From Bradyrhizobium sp. (GTDB lineage: Bacteria; Pseudomonadota; Alphaproteobacteria; Rhizobiales; Xanthobacteraceae), in the NCBI RefSeq assembly GCF_004799445.1, contig NZ_SSNA01000198.1, positions 1-64,000 of the forward strand: DNA of 64,000 nt, read 5' to 3'. The position numbers and the translations under genes were made by a program. Below are positions 24,284-32,798 of the stretch, piece by piece (within the stretch, counting starts at the first letter, position 1; every line of letters starts with the position of its first letter). The notes below the pieces were generated by a model. The model saw nothing but the letters and a program-made list of their open reading frames with translations, was not told the DNA's origin and searched no databases.

Positions 24284-25060
24284 ATGGATCTTCATTTGCG
24301 CGGCAAACGCGTCCTGATCACCGGCGCATCCAAGGGCATCGGCGCCGCGGCGGCCGAAGCCTTTGCAGAGGAAGGCTGTCATCTCCGCCTGGCGGCCCGC
24401 AGCGGCGATCAACTGAAGGCGTTGGCGGAACGCCTGCGATCGGCCCATCAAATCGATGCCACCGCCCATGTCGTCGACCTGCGCAAGCCGGAGGATATCG
24501 CGCGGCTGGTCAAGGATACCTCCGATATCGACATCCTCGTCAACAATGCCGGCGACATTCCAGGCGGCTCGATCGACAAGATCGACGAGGCGACCTGGCG
24601 TCACGCCTGGGAGCTCAAAGTGTTCGGCTATATCAACATCACCCGCGCAGTCTACGCGCAGATGAAGGCGCGCGGGCATGGGGTGATCGTCAACGATATC
24701 GGCGTTGCCGGCGAAAAGTTCGACGCCAACTACATCTGCGGCAGCACCGGCAATGCTGCACTGATGTCGTTCACCCGGGCACTGGGCAGCAAGAGTCTCG
24801 CCGACAACATCCGCGTGGTCGGAATCAATCCCGGCCCGGTCGGCACCGACCGCCACGTCACGCTGTTGAAGACCCGCGCCAAGAACCAGTTCGGCGACGA
24901 AAATCGCTACAAGGAATTCCAGAAGGGTCTGCCGCTCGGGCGTCCCGCGCATGCCCGCGAGATCGGCGACCTGATGGCATTCCTCGCCTCCGACCGCTCC
25001 GCTTACACATCGGGCGTGATCTTCACGGTCGATGGCGGTATCGCCGCGGGATGGGGGTAG
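24284..25060 (+). CDS. SDR-family protein with altered catalytic tetrad
   Basis: 258-residue short-chain dehydrogenase/reductase fold. The nucleotide motif TGASKGIGAAAAEAF and the NNAG motif (residues 87-90) are intact. The catalytic tetrad is not: aligned to the usual N-S-Y-K, this protein has K112, G140, Y150 and S154 (block ANYICGSTGNAAL). The C-terminal INPGPVGTDR and YTSGVIFTVDGG are normal. The protein may bind NAD(P) yet lack standard SDR catalysis, or use a different mechanism; several related proteins with the same block appear to exist. The start at 24284 fits the family; the frame is open upstream to 24143. Divergent from tartrate dehydrogenase (186-base gap). Confidence 0.85.
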   Translation: MDLHLRGKRVLITGASKGIGAAAAEAFAEEGCHLRLAARSGDQLKALAERLRSAHQIDATAHVVDLRKPEDIARLVKDTSDIDILVNNAGDIPGGSIDKIDEATWRHAWELKVFGYINITRAVYAQMKARGHGVIVNDIGVAGEKFDANYICGSTGNAALMSFTRALGSKSLADNIRVVGINPGPVGTDRHVTLLKTRAKNQFGDENRYKEFQKGLPLGRPAHAREIGDLMAFLASDRSAYTSGVIFTVDGGIAAGWG

Positions 25061-25103
25061 CGAGTCACGCTCTCGGCGTCATGGCGGGCGGAGTGGAGGA
25101 CTC

Positions 25104-25185
25104 CGTCATTCCGGGATGGTGCGTAGCACCAGACCCGGAATCTCGAGATTCCGGGTTCGATGCTTCGCATCGCCCCGGAATGACG
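25104..25185. repeat. Palindromic intergenic repeat, family E
   Basis: cgtcattccggg at the left pairs with cccggaatgacg at the right (one extra C), and gacccggaatctcgagattccgggttc forms a central palindrome. It sits between the convergent ends of the SDR gene and the hydrolase gene (stop at 25188), where a terminator-like role is plausible. Confidence 0.85.
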
Positions 25186-25187
25186 TA

Positions 25188-26039
25188 CTAACCTGCCATC
25201 CGCTCGAACATCTGCCTGATCATCCCGGTGATCCGGCCTTTTGGCGAGAGCATCTCGTCCATGATCGTAAAGTGATTGGCGCCGGGGATCTCTTCATAGC
25301 TCACGGGCAGCCCGTATTGGGCGCGATAACCGGCAAAATCCGCGGCCTGCCTGCGCAATTGCGGCAGCTCGCCGCTGCCGACCGTCAGTGCCAGCGGCTT
25401 CATCGCGCCCGCCGCCTGCATGATGGGCGAGTTGCGGCGAGACATCGCCTCATCGAGGCCGAGCTTTTCGTTGAGATAGCTGTGTCGGATCGGCTCGAGA
25501 TCGTAGATGCCGCTGATCGCCACGCCGCCTTTGACGCGCGGGTGCGACAGCGCCGTCGCCGTGAGATGGCCGCCGGCGGACCATCCGGAAACGGCGATCC
25601 TGTTGGCATCGCCGCCGAGATCGGGCAATCGGCCGGCGAGATAATCGATCCCGGCATGGATCTCGGCGACAATCTCGTCCAACGTGGCTTCCGGCGCCAG
25701 CGTGTAGCCGATCAAGGCGACATTGATGCCATGTGCCATCGGACCGGCGGCAAACAGCGCGAAATTCTCCTTGGCCCGCATCTGCCAGTAGCCGCCATGG
25801 ATGAACAGCAGCGTCGGCGCGCCCGCGGCCGCCTTGAAGAAGTCGATGCGGTTGCGCTCGCGCGGGCCATAGCGGAGGTCGAGATGGTCGGAATGAGCCG
25901 AACGCATTTCCGCCGAACGCCGGTCCCAGCCGGCGACGATGTCGCCGCTTCCGGCCACGGCTGCACCGTTGTTGAGGCCACGGTCGAGGTCCTCTTGATT
26001 CAAGCTGCGCCAGTCGGGCGCGTCGAACGGCGTAGCCAT
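25188..26039 (-). CDS. Alpha/beta hydrolase, arylformamidase-like
   Basis: 283-residue alpha/beta hydrolase of the hormone-sensitive-lipase/kynurenine-formamidase type. The oxyanion motif FIHGGYWQMR and the nucleophile motif GWSAGG are intact; the histidine is in PGANHFTI and the acid probably in the preceding GSGELPQL region. HGGYW is typical of arylformamidases, which hydrolyse N-formyl or related amides or esters. The substrate is not proven. It is divergent from an amidase gene with palindromes between them, so both may handle related amides. Confidence 0.85.
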   Translation of the reverse strand: MATPFDAPDWRSLNQEDLDRGLNNGAAVAGSGDIVAGWDRRSAEMRSAHSDHLDLRYGPRERNRIDFFKAAAGAPTLLFIHGGYWQMRAKENFALFAAGPMAHGINVALIGYTLAPEATLDEIVAEIHAGIDYLAGRLPDLGGDANRIAVSGWSAGGHLTATALSHPRVKGGVAISGIYDLEPIRHSYLNEKLGLDEAMSRRNSPIMQAAGAMKPLALTVGSGELPQLRRQAADFAGYRAQYGLPVSYEEIPGANHFTIMDEMLSPKGRITGMIRQMFERMAG

Positions 26040-26077
26040 GTATCATCTCCGGATGGTTGTCGCATTTCCACCTTGCC

Positions 26078-26122
26078 GTAAAATGTTTTACAGGGCTACA
26101 CAATCCGCTATCGAGACAGCGG
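26078..26122. promoter_or_regulatory. Palindromes in the divergent hydrolase/amidase promoter region
   Basis: The 101-base divergent gap holds gtaaaatgttttac (26078-26091; 6-base arms, perfect) and ccgct-8-agcgg (26105-26122). The first is an A/T-rich perfect palindrome of operator size. No regulator gene adjoins, so the binding protein is unknown. Confidence 0.45.
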
Positions 26123-26140
26123 AGCGACAGGAATATCTTG

Positions 26141-27577
26141 ATGTCAGCTGATCAGGCGCTGGTACAGGCGACGGCATGCGCGATTGTCGACAGGCTCAGG
26201 ACGGGTGAAGTCACGCCGCTCGATCTGCTGGACGTGCTGGAGCGGCGGATTTCCGAGGTCGACGGTCCGGTGAACGCCCTGCCGATCCAGTGCTTCGATC
26301 GCGCCCGAACCCGCGCCAGGGCGCTGATGCAGAAGCCCGTCGGCGGTCGCGGCCTGCTGGCGGGCATGCCGATCCCGATCAAGGACCTCACCAATGTCGA
26401 AGGCGTAAGGACCACGCAGGGCTCTCCTATTTACAGGGACAATGTCGCTGCCCGCTCCGATCTTCTGGTCGAACATCTCGAAGACAATGGCGGGGTGATC
26501 TACGCCAAATCGAACACGCCGGAGTTCGGCGCCGGCGCCAATACCTTCAACGAGGTCTTCGGCGCGACGCGCAACCCGTGGGACCTGTCGCGATCCGCCG
26601 CCGGCTCCTCCGGTGGCGCCGCCGTCGCGCTCGCCACCGGCATGGCATGGCTCGCCCACGGCACCGACATGGGCGGCTCGCTGCGCAACCCTGCCAGCTT
26701 CTGCGGCATCGTCGGCCTGCGGCCGAGCATCGGCCGCGTCGCGCATTCCCCCGCCTTCAAGATTGATCGCAATCTGACGGTGCACGGACCGATGGCGCGC
26801 AATGTCGAGGATCTGGCGCTGCTGCTGGACGCGATGAGCGGCGAGCATCAGGCCGATCCGCTCTCCCTGCCTCTGCTGCCAACATCGTTCCTGTCGGCCG
26901 CACGCTCCGGCCAGCGGCCCAAGCGCGTCGCCTATTCGCCCGATCTCGGCATCACCCCGGTTGATCCCGAGGTCGCCACGATCACCCGGAAAGCGGCCTT
27001 GCGGTTCGCCGAGACCGGGGCGATTGTCGAAGAGGCGCATCCCGACCTGCGCGAGGCGCATGAATGTTTCCACGTGCTGCGCGCCTTCGACTTCGCCATC
27101 AGCAAGGCCGCGCTTTTGCGCAGCAAGCGCGATCAGCTGAAGCCGGAAGTGATTTGGAACATTGAGGAAGGCCTCAAGCTCTCGGTCGAGCAACTCGAGC
27201 GTGCCGAAGCGCAGCGCGTCGCGATGACCGCCCGCACGCTGGAGTTCTTCGGAACCTATGACCTTCTGCTGACGCCGGCCACCATCGTGGCGCCGTTTCC
27301 GGTCGAGAACCGCTATGTCGCCGAGTGCGCAGGGCATCAGTTCGACAACTACGTCGAGTGGCTCGGCATCGTCTACGCCATTACGCTGGTTTGCTGCCCG
27401 GCGCTGTCGTTGCCGTGCGGGTTCACCGCTTCCGGCCTGCCGGTCGGGTTGCAAATGGTCGCAGCGCCCCGTGGCGAGGCGCAGCTCCTGGCCGGCGCGA
27501 AGCTGCTGGAGGATATTCTGGGCCTGCGCGGCACGACCCCGATCGATCCGAGGCCCGGCAAGCAAGTTAAGCCTTAG
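26141..27577 (+). CDS. Amidase (amidase-signature family)
   Basis: 478-residue amidase-signature enzyme that hydrolyses carboxylic amides. The Ser-cisSer-Lys triad is intact: K81 in PIPIKDLTN, S156 in GSSGGAAVALATG and S180 in DMGGSLRNPASF, with the 24-residue spacing seen in the family. The later block CCPALSLPCGFTASGLPVGLQ is also typical. I choose the ATG at 26141 over the upstream in-frame ATG at 26057, which would include the promoter palindromes. Substrate unknown. Confidence 0.93.
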   Translation: MSADQALVQATACAIVDRLRTGEVTPLDLLDVLERRISEVDGPVNALPIQCFDRARTRARALMQKPVGGRGLLAGMPIPIKDLTNVEGVRTTQGSPIYRDNVAARSDLLVEHLEDNGGVIYAKSNTPEFGAGANTFNEVFGATRNPWDLSRSAAGSSGGAAVALATGMAWLAHGTDMGGSLRNPASFCGIVGLRPSIGRVAHSPAFKIDRNLTVHGPMARNVEDLALLLDAMSGEHQADPLSLPLLPTSFLSAARSGQRPKRVAYSPDLGITPVDPEVATITRKAALRFAETGAIVEEAHPDLREAHECFHVLRAFDFAISKAALLRSKRDQLKPEVIWNIEEGLKLSVEQLERAEAQRVAMTARTLEFFGTYDLLLTPATIVAPFPVENRYVAECAGHQFDNYVEWLGIVYAITLVCCPALSLPCGFTASGLPVGLQMVAAPRGEAQLLAGAKLLEDILGLRGTTPIDPRPGKQVKP

Positions 27578-27714
27578 CCTGACACCCCGCCCGCGGGAAA
27601 GGTGACGATTTGGACGCTGGTGAATGGCGCGTGCGCCGCTATAATTGCCCGAGAAACACCAATCCGCGACGATACGCTCAACGACTGCGGAACGCCTGCC
27701 AGGGAACGTCTGAA
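27578..27714 (+). promoter_or_regulatory. Gap before ferredoxin-P450 pair
   Basis: 137 bases between the amidase and ferredoxin genes. The frame upstream of the ferredoxin start is open to 27610 but shows no family similarity. This must hold any promoter of the ferredoxin-P450 genes; no clear operator was seen. Confidence 0.35.
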
Positions 27715-27924
27715 ATGTCCGGAAAGCTGAAAATACACGTCGACCAGGACAAGTGCCAGGGACACGCCCGCTGCAAGTCGCTGGCGCCCGAACTGTTCGA
27801 ACTCGACAAGTTCGGCAATGCCCACGAGATTGGCGACGGTTCCGTCCCCAAGGAGCTTGAAGACAAGGCATGGCTCGCCCAGGCCAATTGTCCGGAAATC
27901 GCGATCGAAGTGATCGAGGAATAA
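27715..27924 (+). CDS. Ferredoxin, probable [3Fe-4S], P450 partner
   Basis: 69-residue single-cluster ferredoxin. It has only three cysteines for a cluster: C14 and C20 in CQGHARC and C59 in ANCPEIA, with histidine H17 at the fourth-ligand position (CxxHxxC). This pattern is known in small ferredoxins that feed electrons to class I P450s and suggests a [3Fe-4S] cluster. It lies 75 bases before a P450 gene on the same strand, so it is most likely that P450's electron donor. The reductase is not encoded next to it. Start at 27715 (MSGKLKIHVD). Confidence 0.92.
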   Translation: MSGKLKIHVDQDKCQGHARCKSLAPELFELDKFGNAHEIGDGSVPKELEDKAWLAQANCPEIAIEVIEE

Positions 27925-27999
27925 CCTGCCGCGCCCGGGCATGTCAGCCAATTGACGCGGAATAATCAGGGCGAACGGAACCAGGAGGAAATTTGTCCG

Positions 28000-29199
28000 A
28001 TGTCCAATCATGCTCCCGTTACCGATTGGGTTCACGATTTCGACCATACCGATCCGCGCTGGACCGAGAATCCTTTTCCGATCTGGGACGAACTAAGGGC
28101 GGAAAGCCCCGTGGTTCACACCGAGCGGTTCCTGGGCTGCTACCTGCCGACCACCTTCGAGGCGGTGAAGCAGATTTCCTACGACACCGAACATTTCTCG
28201 TCCCGCCGCGTCGTGGTGCGTACCGTCCGGCCAGAACCGCCTTACCCGTCGCCGCCGATTACGTCCGATCCGCCGGAACACAAGCCGGCGAAACAGTTGC
28301 TGTTGCCGTCATTCACGCCCGACGCCGTGAAGAAACTGGAACCCCGGGTTCGTGCGATCTGTAACGAGCTGATCGACGAATTCATCGCCGAGGGAGGATG
28401 CGACGCCGCGGCGCGCTACAGCAAACACATTCCGGTCCGCGCGATCGCCCACATGCTCGGCATCCCGGAGCAGGACAGCGAGCTTTTCATCAAATGGATT
28501 CACGAAATTCTCGAACTCGGCATCAAGGACGACAGCGTCCTGATGCGGGCGGTTCAGGAGATGAGCGGATATTTCGCCAAGCAGATCGAGCTTCGCAAGC
28601 AACATCCAACCGACGACCTGATTTCGACACTGATGAATGCGCGGGACAAGAACGGGCAGCCTCTGTCGGATCCGCATGTTCTGGGCTCGCTGCGGCTGCT
28701 CTTGATCGCGGGCATCGACACCACCTGGAGCGCGATCGGCGCGTCGCTGTGGCATCTGGCAAAAACCCCTGAAGACCGCAGCCGTCTGATCGCGGAACCC
28801 GCCCTGATGCCGACCGCGATCGAGGAGTTCTTGCGTGCCTATTCGCCGGTGACGATGGCGCGCGAGGTCATCAAGGAAACCGCGATCGGCGGCTGCCCGG
28901 TCAAGCCCGGCAACATGGTGCTGCTGTCGTTTCCCGCCGCCAACCGCGATCCCAAGGTCTTTCCGGACGCCGACAAGGTCGTGATCGACCGCCAGCAAAA
29001 TCCTCACGCCGCCTTCGGCCTCGGCATTCACCGCTGCGTCGGCTCCAACCTCGCGCGCATGGAAATGACGGTTGCGATCGAGGAATGGCTGAAGCGCATT
29101 CCGGATTTCAGGCTCGACCCGGCCGGCAAGGTCGCCTGGTCGGAGGGCACCGTACGCGGCCCGCGGCAGCTTCCGATACTGTTCGGAACGGCCGGCTGA
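28000..29199 (+). CDS. Class I cytochrome P450
   Basis: 399-residue soluble bacterial P450. The heme loop FGLGIHRCVG gives the axial cysteine C346; the I-helix oxygen-activation motif is AGIDTT (237-242); the K-helix ExxR is in EEFLRAYS. No membrane anchor. The start ATG at 28000 follows the strong ribosome site aggaggaa. It would receive electrons from the ferredoxin just upstream. The substrate cannot be told; the following gene is an organic-acid-type transporter, which could supply it (inference). Confidence 0.95.
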   Translation: MSNHAPVTDWVHDFDHTDPRWTENPFPIWDELRAESPVVHTERFLGCYLPTTFEAVKQISYDTEHFSSRRVVVRTVRPEPPYPSPPITSDPPEHKPAKQLLLPSFTPDAVKKLEPRVRAICNELIDEFIAEGGCDAAARYSKHIPVRAIAHMLGIPEQDSELFIKWIHEILELGIKDDSVLMRAVQEMSGYFAKQIELRKQHPTDDLISTLMNARDKNGQPLSDPHVLGSLRLLLIAGIDTTWSAIGASLWHLAKTPEDRSRLIAEPALMPTAIEEFLRAYSPVTMAREVIKETAIGGCPVKPGNMVLLSFPAANRDPKVFPDADKVVIDRQQNPHAAFGLGIHRCVGSNLARMEMTVAIEEWLKRIPDFRLDPAGKVAWSEGTVRGPRQLPILFGTAG

Positions 29200-29259
29200 G
29201 GTAGCATTGCCCTGTTCTTTCATCCATAACGCTCACTCATAACCCCCGGGGAACCAAAC

Positions 29260-30585
29260 GTGATAGATCATGCTGTGAGCCTGAGTGCCGACGACCGCCT
29301 CGATATTCGTGACGTGGAGCGCCGGGTCAAAGCGATCTTCATCGGCTCCGTCGGCAATCTTGTCGAATGGTACGATTTCTACGCCTACACGGCGTTCGCG
29401 CTTTATTTCGCGCCGGCCTTCTTTCCCAACAGCGATCCGGTGGTGCAGCAGCTCAACGCCGCCGTGCTGTTCGCCGCGACCTTCCTGATGCGGCCGCTCG
29501 GCGGCTGGCTGTTCGGCTACATCGCCGACCGCCACGGCCGCAGGCTTTCTCTGACGCTGTCGGTGGTCTGCATGTGCTTTGGATCACTGATCATCGCGGT
29601 GACGCCGACCTATGCCTCGATCGGCATCGCCGCCCCTGCGATCCTGGCGATCGCGCGGGTGATCGAAGGTCTGAGCCTCGGCGGCGAATACGGCGCCAGC
29701 GCGACGTATCTCAGTGAAGTCGCCGACGCCAAGCATCGCGGCTTCTATTCGAGCTTTCAATACGTCACCCTGATCGGCGGCCAGCTCACCGCCATCATTG
29801 TCCTGCTGTTGCTGCAAAAGGTGTTTCTGACGCAGCAGGAGTTGCAGGAATGGGGCTGGCGGATTCCCTTCGTGATCGGCGCTTTTCTTGCGATTTTCGC
29901 CGCGGTGATGCGGCGCAATCTGCACGAGACCGAGGCGTTCGAAGAAGCGAAAAAACTTGCCAGACCGACCGGCTCGATCACCGGCCTGCTGAAATATCCC
30001 CGCGAACTGTTGCTGGTGGTAGGCCTCACCGCCGGCGGCACCGCCGCCTTCTACACCTTCACGACCTACATGCAGACCTTCGTCAAACTGTCCGTCGGCC
30101 TCACCGCCGACCAGACCACCTTTGTGATCTTCGGCTCGCTGGTGTTCGCCACCCTGCTGCAGCCGATCTACGGCGCGCTGTCGGACCGGATCGGCCGCAA
30201 GCCGCTGCTGATCTTTTTCGGCGTGGTCGGCACCCTGGCAACGATACCGATCCTGACCACGCTGAAAGAGACCAAGTCGCCGTTGATGGCGTTCCTGCTG
30301 ATTTGCGCGGCCTGGATCTTCGTCGCCGGCTACACCTCGATCAACGCCATCGTGAAGGCCGAGCTGTTTCCCACCAAGGTTCGCGCGCTCGGCGTCGGCC
30401 TGCCCTATGCCATCACGGTGTCGGTGTTCGGTGGCACCGCGCCCGCGGTGGCACTGTATTTCAAATCGCTCGGACACGAGGACTGGTTCTATTATTATCT
30501 CAGCGGTATGATTTTTCTCTCGCTGATCATTTACGCGACCATGCGTGACACCAAGCATGAATCGGCGATGCATCGCCACGAGTAG
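29260..30585 (+). CDS. MFS transporter, metabolite:H+ symporter (MHS) family
   Basis: 441-residue transporter with 12 predicted membrane helices. VGNLVEWYDFYAYTAFALYFAP is the typical start of the MHS family (KgtP/ProP-like), and DRHGRRLSL in loop 2-3 is the MFS signature; GEYGASATYLSEVA and DRIGRKPLL are also present. It starts with GTG at 29260 after a weak cccgggga ribosome site. Likely imports an organic acid or osmolyte with protons. It follows the P450 by 60 bases. Confidence 0.92.
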   Translation: MIDHAVSLSADDRLDIRDVERRVKAIFIGSVGNLVEWYDFYAYTAFALYFAPAFFPNSDPVVQQLNAAVLFAATFLMRPLGGWLFGYIADRHGRRLSLTLSVVCMCFGSLIIAVTPTYASIGIAAPAILAIARVIEGLSLGGEYGASATYLSEVADAKHRGFYSSFQYVTLIGGQLTAIIVLLLLQKVFLTQQELQEWGWRIPFVIGAFLAIFAAVMRRNLHETEAFEEAKKLARPTGSITGLLKYPRELLLVVGLTAGGTAAFYTFTTYMQTFVKLSVGLTADQTTFVIFGSLVFATLLQPIYGALSDRIGRKPLLIFFGVVGTLATIPILTTLKETKSPLMAFLLICAAWIFVAGYTSINAIVKAELFPTKVRALGVGLPYAITVSVFGGTAPAVALYFKSLGHEDWFYYYLSGMIFLSLIIYATMRDTKHESAMHRHE

Positions 30586-30619
30586 TGACCGGTCGTTACC
30601 AGCAATCATGGCATGAGCG

Positions 30620-31285
30620 ATGACCGAGGAGAGCGACCAGCCGCTGGAATCCAAGCTCACGCGCACCAAACAGCGCTGGGCGCGCGAGGGCCGCTTCCTC
30701 ACCGGGAAAACTTCGCGGCCTGGGGAGCAGCGCTTGCCGCCGGGACAGCACCTCACCGGGGACTGGCCGGTCCTCGATCTCGGCGTGGCTCCGCAGATTT
30801 CCCGCGAGCGCTGGCGGCTCGACGTCTACGGCGCTGTTGAACATCCGATCTTCTGGGATTTTGCAGCCTTCACCGCGCAGCCGCAGGTAAAATCCGTCTC
30901 CGATATCCACTGCGTGACCACCTGGTCGCGCTACGACAACCAGTGGGAGGGGTTGGCAACCCGCGATCTCCTCAATGCCTGCCAGCCGCGCGACGAGGCC
31001 CGCCACGTCGTGCTGCATTCCTATGATGGTTACACGACGAACCTCGCGCTGGACGATTTTGCCACCGAAGACGCTCTGCTCGCGCACAGCTGGTCAGGCA
31101 TGCCGCTGGAGCAGGAACATGGCGGCCCGGTGCGGCTGGTGGTGCCGCATCTGTATTTCTGGAAAAGCGCGAAATGGCTGCAAAGCATCGAATTCCTCGC
31201 GCAGGATGCACCGGGCTACTGGGAGATTCGCGGCTATCACAACCGCGGCGACCCGTGGACCGAGCAGCGCTATTCCGGCGATTGA
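30620..31285 (+). CDS. Molybdopterin-dependent oxidoreductase, sulfite-oxidase-like (YedY/MsrP type)
   Basis: 221-residue protein equivalent to the molybdopterin-binding (SUOX) domain. The cysteine that coordinates Mo is C98 in SVSDIHCVTTWS; PHLYFWKSAKW and GYHNRGDPW are conserved later blocks. Unlike periplasmic MsrP it has no twin-arginine signal, so it is probably cytoplasmic. No heme domain is fused. It may reduce or oxidise S- or N-oxides; the true substrate is unknown. Thirty-four bases after the MFS gene, so possibly co-transcribed. Confidence 0.9.
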   Translation: MTEESDQPLESKLTRTKQRWAREGRFLTGKTSRPGEQRLPPGQHLTGDWPVLDLGVAPQISRERWRLDVYGAVEHPIFWDFAAFTAQPQVKSVSDIHCVTTWSRYDNQWEGLATRDLLNACQPRDEARHVVLHSYDGYTTNLALDDFATEDALLAHSWSGMPLEQEHGGPVRLVVPHLYFWKSAKWLQSIEFLAQDAPGYWEIRGYHNRGDPWTEQRYSGD

Positions 31286-31312
31286 CATGATCGCTTCTTT
31301 TATTCGGTGGCT

Positions 31313-31414
31313 TCATCCTTCGAGACGCATCGCTATGCGATGCTCCTCAGGATGAGGTCTAAGACCCTCATGGTGAGGAGCACGGCAACGCCGTGCGTCT
31401 CGAACCACGAGGCC
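31313..31414. repeat. Palindromic intergenic repeat, family C
   Basis: Contains tcctcaggatgagg and gaggagcacggcaacgccgt with flanking gagacgcatcg and gcgtctcgaacc, which pair in overlapping ways. Related copies are at 40314-40410 and 42703-42801 with the same modules in different order or orientation. Confidence 0.82.
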
Positions 31415-31473
31415 CCGACATACGCCTCGATTTCACTCGAGCGGAATGCGCGTTCAAATCAAGGAGACAGCCC

Positions 31474-32697
31474 ATGCCGGCCGAACGCTTCCAATTTACG
31501 GGTTCGGAGGGCCAGCAATTGGCCGCCGCACTGGATACGCCGGAGGGCGATATCCGCGCCTACGCGCTGTTCGCGCATTGCTTCACCTGCGGCAAGGACG
31601 TGCTCGCAGCCAAGCGGATCGCGGTGGCGCTGGCGGCCAAGGGCATCGCGGTGCTGCGGTTCGACTTCACCGGCCTCGGCTCCAGTGAAGGTGATTTCGC
31701 CAATTCCACCTTCTCATCCAACGTTGCCGATCTGGTGCATGCCGCCGACCACTTGCGCGAAACCCGACAAGCCCCTGCGATCCTGATCGGCCACAGCCTC
31801 GGCGGCGCGGCGATCCTGGCCGCCGCCACGCAAATTCCCGACGCCAGGGCGGTCGTCACCATTGCCGCCCCTTCCGACCCCGCGCACGTCACCGGGCTTT
31901 TTGCCGATCGCATCGAGGACATTCGCAGGCATGGCAAGGCCGAGGTCGCGCTGGCGGGCCGGCCGTTCACCATCACGAACCAATTCCTCGACGACATCGC
32001 CGAGCATGGGCTGATGACGCATGTCGCCAAATTGCACAAGGCGCTGTTGGTCATGCACGCGCCGACCGACGACGCCGTCAGCATCGATAACGCGACCCGC
32101 ATCTTCGTGGCGGCCAAGCACCCCAAAAGTTTTGTTTCACTGGCCGGCGCCGATCATTTGCTGAGCGATCGGCGGGACGCCGCCTATGTCGCCGACGTCG
32201 TCGCCGCCTGGGTCACGCGCTATCTCGATTCCGCGGCATCGGAGGAAACCGCCGATCTCGGCGAGGCGCCGCGCCAGGTCGTGGTTCGCGAGACCCGCAA
32301 CAGCAAGTTTCAGCAGATCGTTTCGATCGGGCCGCACCGGTTGCTCGCCGATGAGCCCGTGCCCGCCGGCGGCGAGGACACCGGGCCCGGGCCCTATGAC
32401 TTCGTGCTCGCCAGCCTTGGCGCCTGCACCTCGATGACCATGCGCCTGTACGCCGACCGCAAGTCGCTGCCGCTGGCGCGCACCACGGTGACATTGAGCC
32501 ACCGCAAGATCCATGCGGAAGATTGCGCCGAATGTGAAACCAGGGCCGGGATGCTCGACCAGATCGACATGGTCATTGCCATGGAGGGCGCGCTGGATGC
32601 CGAACAGCGCAAGAGACTGATGGAAATCGCCGACAAATGCCCGGTGCACCGCACCCTGACCTCGGAGATCCGTATCCTGACACGCGCGGCGGATTGA
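31474..32697 (+). CDS. Alpha/beta hydrolase fused to OsmC-type peroxiredoxin domain
   Basis: 407-residue fusion. Residues 1-255 form an alpha/beta hydrolase with nucleophile S108 in IGHSLGG and histidine H228 in GADHLLS. Residues about 268-403 form an OsmC/Ohr-like domain with the two redox cysteines C318 (LGACTSMTM) and C389 (DKCPVHR). OsmC domains reduce organic hydroperoxides through the cysteine pair. The pairing suggests an esterase and peroxidase acting on the same acyl or lipid peroxide. Start at 31474 after aaggagac; the frame is open upstream into the repeat. Fusions of this type occur in other proteobacteria. Confidence 0.92.
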   Translation: MPAERFQFTGSEGQQLAAALDTPEGDIRAYALFAHCFTCGKDVLAAKRIAVALAAKGIAVLRFDFTGLGSSEGDFANSTFSSNVADLVHAADHLRETRQAPAILIGHSLGGAAILAAATQIPDARAVVTIAAPSDPAHVTGLFADRIEDIRRHGKAEVALAGRPFTITNQFLDDIAEHGLMTHVAKLHKALLVMHAPTDDAVSIDNATRIFVAAKHPKSFVSLAGADHLLSDRRDAAYVADVVAAWVTRYLDSAASEETADLGEAPRQVVVRETRNSKFQQIVSIGPHRLLADEPVPAGGEDTGPGPYDFVLASLGACTSMTMRLYADRKSLPLARTTVTLSHRKIHAEDCAECETRAGMLDQIDMVIAMEGALDAEQRKRLMEIADKCPVHRTLTSEIRILTRAAD

Positions 32698-32730
32698 CGA
32701 GCCGTCGCGCGGGCGTATCATTCATCTTAG

Positions 32731-32775
32731 AGCGTTTTCGGGCCAAGTGGTACCGGTTCGCGTAACGAAAACGCT
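32731..32775. repeat. Palindromic intergenic repeat, family G
   Basis: agcgttttcg at 32731-32740 pairs exactly with cgaaaacgct at 32766-32775; ggtaccggttcg lies inside. It fills most of the gap between the fusion gene and the desaturase gene. Confidence 0.85.
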
Positions 32776-32798
32776 TCAAACGAAGACTGGAGCCGCCC

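Noticed and set aside
26144..27871. A 575-codon minus-strand open frame opposite the amidase and ferredoxin genes
   Set aside because: Covers genes with intact catalytic motifs on the other strand; its own product has no motifs and biased composition.
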